DNA from: Turicibacter faecis
Lineage (GTDB): Bacteria; Bacillota_I; Bacilli_A; MOL361; Turicibacteraceae
Direction: 5' to 3'
DNA: 64,000 nucleotides
NCBI RefSeq assembly: GCF_037076425.1
Contig: NZ_AP028127.1
Span: 2,353,501 to 2,417,500 of the forward strand
Shown piece after piece: positions 57,663-64,000 of the stretch (position 1 is the stretch's first letter; each line of letters begins with the position of its first letter). The notes beneath the pieces were generated by a model. It worked only from the letters and a program-made list of their open reading frames with translations. It had not been told where the DNA came from and searched no databases. The translations under genes were made by a program, and so were the position numbers.

Positions 57663-57689
57663 TTGACTAATAAGAGCAAAGGGTATAAT
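57663..57689 (+). promoter_or_regulatory. Promoter of the asnS leader
   Basis: TTGACT (57663-57668), 15-bp spacer, TATAAT (57684-57689). The spacer is short for sigma-A, but both hexamers are good. Confidence 0.6.
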
Positions 57690-57695
57690 ATTTAA

Positions 57696-57950
57696 ATAAT
57701 TAAATATTTACGTTGAAAAGGAGAGTAGCTTTTAATTGAAATTGTAGCGATCTAGGGATGGTGAGAGCCTAGAATGGATTTGGAAGTGAAGAACACCTTG
57801 GAGTAACTTACCGAAAACAATGTTTGTAAGTAGATTAAGTCGTAAATTCCGCGTTAAGGATGAAGTGTAAGAACTATATGTTCTTAAACTAGGGTGGTAC
57901 CGCGGATTAACAGTCATTCGTCCCTTTTTTGGATGAGGACTGTTTTTTAT
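57696..57950 (+). ncRNA. T-box leader of asnS, specifier AAC
   Basis: Conserved T-box AGGGTGGTACCGCGGAT at about 57891-57907, followed by a terminator (ACAGTC...GACTGTTTTTT, about 57910-57947). The specifier loop contains GAAG-AAC-ACC with AAC at 57792-57794, an asparagine codon, matching the downstream gene. Confidence 0.93.
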
Positions 57951-57985
57951 TTTTAGTAATTAAAAAAATTAAGGAGGATTTTTAG

Positions 57986-59377
57986 ATGGAGAAAGTTGTA
58001 ACACGACAATTATTTAGAAACTTAGAACGATTTGAACATCAGTCTATTGAATTGAATGGATGGGTTAGAAATAATCGTGCTCAAAAATCTTTTGGCTTCT
58101 TAATGATTAATGACGGATCATTTTTTGAAACCATTCAGGTTGTATATGAGGAAAGTTTAGATAATTTTAAAGAAATCCAAAAAATCCGTGTAGGTTCAGC
58201 TGTAACTGTATATGGGGTAGTTATACCTACGCCAAATGCTAAACAACCTTTCGAGATTAAAGCGCATAAATTAGTCTTAAAAGGAGATTGTCCGGAAGAT
58301 TATCCAATTCAACCTAAAAGACATACTCGTGAATTCTTAAGAGAAGTAGCTCATTTACGTCCCCGAACTAATTTGTTTTCTGCCGTTTTTAGAGTGCGTT
58401 CATTAGTTGCATTTGCAATACATAGCTATTTTCAAGAAAAAAACTTTGTATACGTGCATACCCCAATTATTACAGGTTCTGATGCTGAGGGAGCGGGAGA
58501 GATGTTTCGAGTTACAACACTAGACTTAGATAATATCCCTCGAAATGAGGAAGGAGTCGTAGATTTCAAACACGATTTTTTTGCTAAGTCTACTAACTTA
58601 ACAGTATCGGGACAACTTGAAGGGGAAGCATTCGCTCTTGCCTTACGAGATGTTTATACATTTGGCCCGACTTTCCGTGCAGAAAATTCTAATACCCAAC
58701 GTCATGCATCAGAATTTTGGATGATTGAACCAGAAATGGCGTTTGCCGACCTAAAAGACGATATGGATATGGCAGAAGGAATGATTAAATATATTATTAA
58801 CTATGTACTAGAAAATGCCCCAGAAGAGATGAACTTTTTTGATCAGTATGTTAGCAAGGGAGTACTAAATCGAGTTCAAACTGTTGCTAATTCTACATTT
58901 AAACGAATTACCTATACAGAAGCAATCGATATTTTATTAACTGCCAATAAAAAGTTTGAAAATAAAGTTGAATGGGGGATTGACTTGTCGACTGAACACG
59001 AAAGATACCTGACTGATGAAGTTTTTAAATCGCCGGTATTTGTAACAGACTATCCTAAGGACATTAAAGCATTTTATATGAGAGTTAATGATGATCAAAA
59101 AACAGTAGCAGCTATGGACCTGTTAGTTCCAGGGGTAGGAGAACTAATAGGAGGATCCCAACGAGAGGAGCGTCTAGATATTTTAGAAAAACGTATGGAG
59201 GAAATAGGTGTTCCTACAGAAGATTTAAATTGGTATTTAGACTTACGTCGTTATGGTGGTGTGACTCATTCAGGATTTGGATTAGGTTTTGAGCGTATGG
59301 TTATGTATCTAACTGGAGTTGAAAACATTCGTGACGTAATTCCTTTTCCACGTACCCCTAAAAATGCTGAATTCTAA
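57986..59377 (+). CDS. asnS: Asparaginyl-tRNA synthetase
   Basis: Class IIb synthetase, 463 residues: OB-fold anticodon domain (about 15-105, with [19 protein letters not shown]), motif 2 [20 protein letters not shown] (about 230-249) and motif 3 [22 protein letters not shown] precedes the ATG. Regulated by the T-box leader. Confidence 0.96.
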   Translation: MEKVVTRQLFRNLERFEHQSIELNGWVRNNRAQKSFGFLMINDGSFFETIQVVYEESLDNFKEIQKIRVGSAVTVYGVVIPTPNAKQPFEIKAHKLVLKGDCPEDYPIQPKRHTREFLREVAHLRPRTNLFSAVFRVRSLVAFAIHSYFQEKNFVYVHTPIITGSDAEGAGEMFRVTTLDLDNIPRNEEGVVDFKHDFFAKSTNLTVSGQLEGEAFALALRDVYTFGPTFRAENSNTQRHASEFWMIEPEMAFADLKDDMDMAEGMIKYIINYVLENAPEEMNFFDQYVSKGVLNRVQTVANSTFKRITYTEAIDILLTANKKFENKVEWGIDLSTEHERYLTDEVFKSPVFVTDYPKDIKAFYMRVNDDQKTVAAMDLLVPGVGELIGGSQREERLDILEKRMEEIGVPTEDLNWYLDLRRYGGVTHSGFGLGFERMVMYLTGVENIRDVIPFPRTPKNAEF

Positions 59378-59386
59378 TTGATGATA

Positions 59387-59428
59387 AAAAAACTAGAAAA
59401 ATAGATATTATTTTCCTAGTTTTTTTTG
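59387..59428 (+). terminator. Terminator of asnS
   Basis: AAACTAG / CTAGTTTTTTTT stem with an inner A/T-rich extension. Confidence 0.75.
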
Positions 59429-59548
59429 TCTTTTTTTATAGATATAATTTAAAAAGTTGATTCCAAAAAATTCTAAATAGAATAAGACATCGTATATATT
59501 TATAAAATTATTGCAATAATCATATAGAATGGATAAAATAAATTGTGC

Positions 59549-59554
59549 TATAAT
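59549..59554 (+). promoter_or_regulatory. Candidate -10 element for ywiB-argS-rpoE
   Basis: TATAAT at 59549-59554, 20-40 bases upstream of the candidate ywiB starts. The -35 is unclear. Confidence 0.4.
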
Positions 59555-59575
59555 TAAAAGATAAAATTACACATT

Positions 59576-60028
59576 ATGGATGATGGTAGAATGGTTATGA
59601 GTAAAATAACGGGTGTGGTTAATTTTCATATGAAATTAACTCAAGGTTTAGAGGTAACAGAGACCTCGTATGAGACGCAAGGAAAATATTATAAAAAAAA
59701 TAATATAGGCTTTTTATTCTTTGAAGAGAAAAATATTGACGATGACCATATTACGAAGTGTAGATTAGAATTTGATGATAACACTATTCGTATTCGTCGC
59801 AATGGAACGATAATATTAGATCAAAGATACACCAAAAAAAAAAATGTAGATGGGTATATAAAAACGCCTTACGGTGAACTTATTAGCACGGTAAAAACTC
59901 ATTGTTATAATCTAGAGGAATGCGAAAATAAATTTCGGATAAATTTAGACTACGATTTAACTGTACAAAAGGAAAGAGTAGGAAATTATAAACTGAGCAT
60001 TTATTTTAAAAAGGAGGATATGTCTTAG
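59576..60028 (+). CDS. ywiB: DUF1934 protein YwiB
   Basis: Up to 150 residues; beta-barrel family of unknown function found before argS in many Bacilli. Contains GKYYKKNNIGFLFFEE, NTIRIRRNGTIILDQRY and TPYGELISTVKT, and ends with alternating strands. Possible starts are ATG 59576, 59591 and 59597; none has a strong ribosome site, and 59597 (MSKITGVV) best fits a short N-terminus. Two bases separate its stop codon from the argS start. Confidence 0.85.
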   Translation: MDDGRMVMSKITGVVNFHMKLTQGLEVTETSYETQGKYYKKNNIGFLFFEEKNIDDDHITKCRLEFDDNTIRIRRNGTIILDQRYTKKKNVDGYIKTPYGELISTVKTHCYNLEECENKFRINLDYDLTVQKERVGNYKLSIYFKKEDMS

Positions 60029-60030
60029 AT

Positions 60031-61692
60031 ATGATCCAAACGCTGAAAGAAAACTTAAAGAATGAAATTAAGGAAACAGTTATCAAGTGTGGTTATGTTT
60101 CTTGTGAGGAAGATATCAATGTTATTTTAGAAAATGCGAAAGATGCAAAACACGGGGATTATTCGACTAATATTGCAATGCAGTTAACTAAACGTGCAAA
60201 GAAAAATCCACGTATTATAGCTGAAGAAATAGTAAAAAACTTTGATACAAATAAAGCTGATGTTGCAAAAATTGAAATTGCCGGCCCAGGTTTTATCAAT
60301 TTTTTCCTGAAAAAGACGGTATTTACTAAGTCTATTAAAGGCATCATTGATTTAGGTGATGATTACGGTAAAAGTAATTCCGGAAAAGGTTTGAAATATA
60401 ATGTTGAGTATGTTTCAGCTAATCCGACTGGCGACCTACATTTAGGTCATGCTCGAGGAGCTGCCTTGGGTGATTCTCTTTGCCGACTTTTGTCGAAAGC
60501 GGGATATGATGTGACTCGTGAATACTATGTAAATGATGCGGGAAATCAAATTCATAATTTAGTTGTTTCGGCTTATGCTCGTTATTTAGAGGCATTAGGG
60601 AATGAATCAAAAATGCCGGAAGATGGTTATTATGGACCGGACATTATTTTGTTAGGACAAATGATGGCGGAAAAATATAAAGAGCAATTTGTTGGAAAAT
60701 TAGATGAAAATTATGATTTGATTCGTCAAATATCGCTTGATTATGAGTTAGATAAAATTAAAAAAGATTTAAATATGTTTGGGGTAGAATTTGATTTATT
60801 TACGAGCGAGAAATCAATCTACGATAAAAACCTCGTGAAAGAATCAATAGATCTTCTTCAATCAAAGGGATATATTTATGAAAAAGATGGGGCAATTTGG
60901 TTCCGTTCGACTGATTTTGGAGACGACAAGGATAGAGTTTTAAAAAAATCAGATGGCTCATATACTTACCTAACACCGGATATTGCAAATCATATCGAAA
61001 AACTTAATAGAGGAAATGATAAGTTAGTAGATATTTGGGGAGCAGACCATCATGGATATATTGCTCGCGTAAAAGCTGCGATGCAGGCATTAGGATATGA
61101 GGCGGATAAATTAGAGGTAGATATTATTCAGATGGTTCGCTTAATTAAAGACGGAGAAGAGTTCAAAATGTCTAAGCGAACGGGAAAAGCTGTTACGATT
61201 CGTGATCTTGTTGATGAGGTTGGAGTAGATGCTGTTCGTTATTTCTTTGTCATGCGTAGTGGTGAAACACAAATGGATTTCGATTTAGATTTGGCTACGA
61301 AAAAGTCAAATGAAAATCCTGTTTACTATGCTCAATATGCACATGCAAGAACATGTTCTATATTAAGACAGGCTAAAGAAAAAGGCTTTTCCGTTGACGT
61401 AAAAGAAAATTATGAATTTATTAATCACGAAAAAGAGTATGAAGTTATTAAATTAATGGGGGAATTTCCTAACGTTGTAGCAGATGCAGCAGCAAAAAGA
61501 CGTCCTCATTTAATTTGTAATTACGTAAATGATTTAGCAACAGCCTTCCATAGCTTATATAATGCTGAAAAAGTAATTAATGAAGAGGATAATGCAAAAA
61601 CAAACGAAAAATTAGCATTGATCCAAGCTCTTGAGATAACTATAAAAAATGCATTAAATTTAATTGGAGTATCGGCGCCGGAAAGAATGTAA
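60031..61692 (+). CDS. argS: Arginyl-tRNA synthetase
   Basis: Class I synthetase, 553 residues. N-terminal additional domain (about 1-105), HIGH motif as HLGH in NPTGDLHLGHARGAALGD (about 131-148), KMSK motif FKMSKRTGKAVTI, and C-terminal DALR anticodon domain ending LIGVSAPERM. AAGGAGG precedes the ATG (60018-60024). It sits between ywiB and rpoE, the usual Bacilli order. Confidence 0.96.
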   Translation: MIQTLKENLKNEIKETVIKCGYVSCEEDINVILENAKDAKHGDYSTNIAMQLTKRAKKNPRIIAEEIVKNFDTNKADVAKIEIAGPGFINFFLKKTVFTKSIKGIIDLGDDYGKSNSGKGLKYNVEYVSANPTGDLHLGHARGAALGDSLCRLLSKAGYDVTREYYVNDAGNQIHNLVVSAYARYLEALGNESKMPEDGYYGPDIILLGQMMAEKYKEQFVGKLDENYDLIRQISLDYELDKIKKDLNMFGVEFDLFTSEKSIYDKNLVKESIDLLQSKGYIYEKDGAIWFRSTDFGDDKDRVLKKSDGSYTYLTPDIANHIEKLNRGNDKLVDIWGADHHGYIARVKAAMQALGYEADKLEVDIIQMVRLIKDGEEFKMSKRTGKAVTIRDLVDEVGVDAVRYFFVMRSGETQMDFDLDLATKKSNENPVYYAQYAHARTCSILRQAKEKGFSVDVKENYEFINHEKEYEVIKLMGEFPNVVADAAAKRRPHLICNYVNDLATAFHSLYNAEKVINEEDNAKTNEKLALIQALEITIKNALNLIGVSAPERM

Positions 61693-61714
61693 ATTATAAA
61701 GAGGAGGATTTAGA

Positions 61715-62200
61715 ATGACTACACATAATGAAGAAATGTCAATGTTAGAAGTAGCGGAGTTATTAATTCAAAGAAAAATAAAGCCTCAAAAATTCGAGAA
61801 AATCGCTAAAGAGGTATGCGAAATTATGGGATTAACTGATGAACAGTTTCAAGCAAGATTACCACAATTTTATTCAGATTTGACCTTAAGCGGTAAGTTT
61901 GTAACTGTGGGTGAAGATAAATGGGATTTAAAATCACGTCAAAAATATGAAGTAGCTAACTATGATACATATGATATCGATTTCGATGATGAGGAAGTAG
62001 AAGCAATTACTGAAGATGGGTTTGATACATATGATGCCGAACCTGTCTACAAGGAAGAAATGGATAAAGATGAAACTGATGAGTTTTTAGATAAGGCTGA
62101 TAATGAAGATGATTACAGTGATGAAAGTGAAGTAGAGGTTGATGAGGACCCAGAAGAGTTTGAAGGTCTAGCTATATACCAAGAGGATGAATTAGAATAG
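61715..62200 (+). CDS. rpoE: RNA polymerase delta subunit
   Basis: 161 residues. The N-terminal HARE-HTH domain (about 8-75; MSMLEVAELLIQRKIKPQKF) is followed by a very acidic disordered tail (about 90-161) rich in Asp and Glu. Delta stimulates promoter selectivity and polymerase recycling and is restricted to Firmicutes, mainly Bacilli, which supports the organism assignment. GAGGAGG precedes the ATG. Confidence 0.93.
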   Translation: MTTHNEEMSMLEVAELLIQRKIKPQKFEKIAKEVCEIMGLTDEQFQARLPQFYSDLTLSGKFVTVGEDKWDLKSRQKYEVANYDTYDIDFDDEEVEAITEDGFDTYDAEPVYKEEMDKDETDEFLDKADNEDDYSDESEVEVDEDPEEFEGLAIYQEDELE

Positions 62201-62269
62201 TTGTTCAAATTAAGGTTTTTAGGTTAAGACGATAAAAGATTAATCTCAGGAAAATAATAGATACTCGTA

Positions 62270-62321
62270 AATCTTCCAACAAATGGATGCTTAGTAGTAG
62301 CGTTTGTTGGAAGATTTTTTT
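62270..62321 (+). terminator. Terminator of the argS-rpoE operon
   Basis: AATCTTCCAACAAA / TTTGTTGGAAGATTTTTTT stem around a 19-base loop. Confidence 0.85.
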
Positions 62322-62373
62322 GATGCACTATGTTAAAAGGTTAATGAAATGATAGTCTATCGCAGTGAAAGAC
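62322..62373. other. Short spacer before the decayed ISL3 element
   Basis: No gene or further motif seen. Homology to the IS stops at about 62374, so the left inverted repeat has been lost. Confidence 0.5.
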
Positions 62374-62392
62374 TAAATTGAAATCCTAGTGG

Positions 62393-63690
62393 CTATACTG
62401 CTAGGATTTTTGTTTTAGGTTTTGTTAGATTTTGAACCATGAGAATACGAGATTTAATTACCCTAGCAATGAAGGAAATGTACGAGCTTCGCTACATACA
62501 CTAGGGGACCCAATGATAGAAACTACGGTATCCAAAGGCAATACGCCTAATGACCTTAATTTTATTATTAATTCCTTCGATAGGACCATTTGTGTAATGA
62601 GTTGAGAGAGTATTTTTAATATAGGATTGATAAGTTTTAAAGGTTTGGAAAGCTGTTTGAAACTCAGGAGAAACAAGTGGGTGTTCCGTTTCGAGTAAAT
62701 GATTAAATCGTTTTAAGTTTTTCGTCTGAAGAGCGAAAAGTAACTCTGGATATAAATCATAAGTTGCTTTTAATTCAGAAGGTGTTTAAAACAGTAAACT
62801 GATCGATAAGTGGTGACATTAAGTAAAGCGTGAGATTTTAAAAATAAACGTTAATAACGTTTGAATTTACGACCATGCTTTTTGAACTTTTTCATGAATC
62901 GAATTCGAGTTTTATTCAGTGCACGAGAGAGATATTGAACAAAATGAAATTTATCAATGATAATTTAGGCATGAGGAAAAAGATTCTTAATGAGGCTGAT
63001 GTAAGGAGCGTACATATCAATCACAATATTTTTCACTCGATGACGTGCTTCCTTTGTGTATCGTTTAAAATAAGCTTGAAGGGAGCTTAAACGACGATCT
63101 TCAACGATATCGATGATTTGTTTTGAGTCAGCATCGCAAAAGATAAAAGACATATGACCCTCAGCAGATTTAACGGATTTAAATTCATCAAAACAGAGAT
63201 TTTCAGGTAAATAATTAAGGTTTAAAGTTTGAGAGTTATAAAAGCTATGGATGATTCGATTGACGGTTGAATGAGAGACCTGATGGCGACGTGCAATATC
63301 ACATTCAGAAATTTTATTTTGGGCCTCTAAAGCAATGGCGTGTTTCGTGTGATAAGAAATGTAATAGTTCTTTTCAACGATTGAAGTACTTAGTGTAAAA
63401 GTAGACTGGCAATGCCCACAATAATAACGCTGTTTTTTTAGGGCTAAGTAGCTATCGTGAAGGGAGACTTTTAGAATGGCGATTCGAGAGGTTTTAAATC
63501 CATGCTTCTTAAATTTTGAATAAAATAGGGTTCTGTACTTTTGACAATGAGTCGGTTGATACGTAAGAATACCTTTAAAGATAAAGCTAGTAATTCCGTT
63601 CAATTTTACTTTCTCAAGATAATCTTTTGAAAATGTAATATTTTTATCTTTAATATTTAAAAGTTTTCTAGTGAAATATGAGTGAGACAT
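62393..63690 (-). pseudogene. ISL3 transposase pseudogene
   Basis: The N-terminal 242 residues are open (start ATG 63690; stops near 62965) and nearly identical to the intact transposase. Beyond that there are frameshifts and stops, a deletion near 62786 and an inserted block (62458-62513) that breaks the VVSI/KSRILMVQNL region. Substitutions include a Cys lost from the first zinc pair (HCQKYRTLF instead of HCQKCGTLF). Confidence 0.88.
62458..62513. repeat. About 55-bp insert with CCCTAG/CTAGGG ends inside the IS copy
   Basis: Relative to the intact IS (GATTTAA-AG-TGATAG), about 55 extra bases appear here. The insert has CCCTAG near one end (62461-62466) and CTAGGG near the other (62501-62506), with a partly self-complementary centre around GAGCTTCGC. 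Confidence 0.6.
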
Positions 63691-63811
63691 CAAATCTTAT
63701 CCTTTCAATATTGTTTTAGTCGATAACATTGTGACAGGATTGAGACTTGAGGTCTCTTTTTTTCATACTATAAAAGTGCTGCTTAATCAACAACACTAAA
63801 TATTATAGACC

Positions 63812-64000
63812 CCTTTTAATTATGATTTATCAAATAGGATTCTGCATTTTTGACAATAAGCAGGTTGCTATGAAAAATAAAGATAGTCATTTCAGTTTAT
63901 CTTCTCTAATTAATTCTATGGGAGTATAATGTCTTAGCTAATAAAATAGTAAAGGTATTGAGGGGAGTGCTCTTTTTTTATGTCGCAAGAAACATATTAC
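63812..64000. other. Terminal segment with an ISL3 fragment and a possible gene start
   Basis: Contains a transposase fragment (63832-63894). An ATG at 63980 opens a frame (MSQETYY) that runs off the window. The nearest Shine-Dalgarno-like sequence (GAGGGGAG at 63960-63967) is rather far, so the start is uncertain. Confidence 0.3.
63832..63894 (-). pseudogene. Second small ISL3 transposase fragment
   Basis: AAATAGGATTCTGCATTTTT and the following bases match the zinc-finger-coding part of the transposase (compare 63523-63600). The minus strand still reads CQKCRILFD. A separate remnant of the same family, beyond the inverted repeat of the neighbouring copy. Confidence 0.6.

Larger units (their letters stand above)
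62374..63811 (-). mobile_element. Degenerate second copy of the ISL3-family element
   Basis: Same IS as 41007-42492, inverted. The right end keeps the inverted repeat (TTAATCAACAACACTAAATA then TTATAGACC, ending about 63811) with substitutions. The left end is missing after the transposase stop codon. No target duplication is identifiable. Confidence 0.88.

Noticed and set aside
57732-57917. Minus-strand open frame inside the asnS leader
   Set aside because: The DNA is fully explained by T-box structure; no start signal.

Overview
The window is low-GC Gram-positive (Firmicutes/Bacilli) chromosomal DNA spanning the replication origin. Evidence includes dnaA-dnaN with DnaA boxes, the rpmH-rnpA pair, parA/parB plus the ParB paralogue noc, serS and asnS T-box leaders, a purine riboswitch, and the RNA polymerase delta subunit gene rpoE behind argS. 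The mix of a Bacilli core with LRR/collagen-like surface proteins and AT-rich intergenes would suit a Turicibacter-like or Erysipelotrichia-related gut bacterium. That placement is inference and was not tested by any search.

Layout. 1-15 kb is accessory: a partial FusB-type EF-G-binding protein, a membrane-anchored phosphoesterase, an XRE regulator, a divergent MerR/MATE efflux pair with a textbook MerR promoter, an SH3 protein, an ECF sigma factor with its DUF4179 anti-sigma factor, two envelope proteins sharing an unnamed C-terminal domain, a flavodoxin, a secreted ComEC-like metallo-beta-lactamase lipoprotein, a secreted helical protein, an unlisted small membrane protein and a YdcF-family protein. 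15.5-21.3 kb is an operon for uptake and use of glycerol-3-phosphate or glycerophosphodiesters (ugpA-E-B, HAD phosphatase, GDPD, ugpC). 21.5-23.6 kb is the guanine-riboswitch-controlled pbuX-xpt unit. 24-27 kb holds rsmF, yjdM and a damaged YfcE-like gene. 27.1-29.6 kb holds two decayed tandem LRR surface-protein genes; the second carries collagen repeats and one in-frame stop.

29.7-52.8 kb is housekeeping on the minus strand, co-directional with leftward replication: HAD, RpiR regulator, rlmH, a CxxH/CxxC small protein, walJ, serS, gyrA, gyrB, recF, yaaA, an intact ISL3-type IS, yyzM, mscS-like, parB, parA, noc, rsmG, mnmG, dnaN and dnaA. The rightward arm holds rpmH, rnpA, mnmE, an IS4-like element, asnS, ywiB, argS and rpoE, then a decayed second copy of the ISL3-type IS.

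Most notable: the block mnmG-rsmG-noc-parA-parB-mscS-yyzM lies between dnaN and yaaA, across the origin from mnmE, whereas in Bacillus subtilis it follows mnmE. yidC/jag are missing between rnpA and mnmE. Two perfect parS-like 16-mers or near 16-mers lie 26-37 kb from the origin, one of them built into a terminator hairpin. The intact IS has split a terminator stem from its U-tract. I found no tRNA, rRNA, CRISPR array or obvious defence locus. The nearest thing to an undescribed system is the ECF-sigma region with its pair of paralogous envelope proteins.
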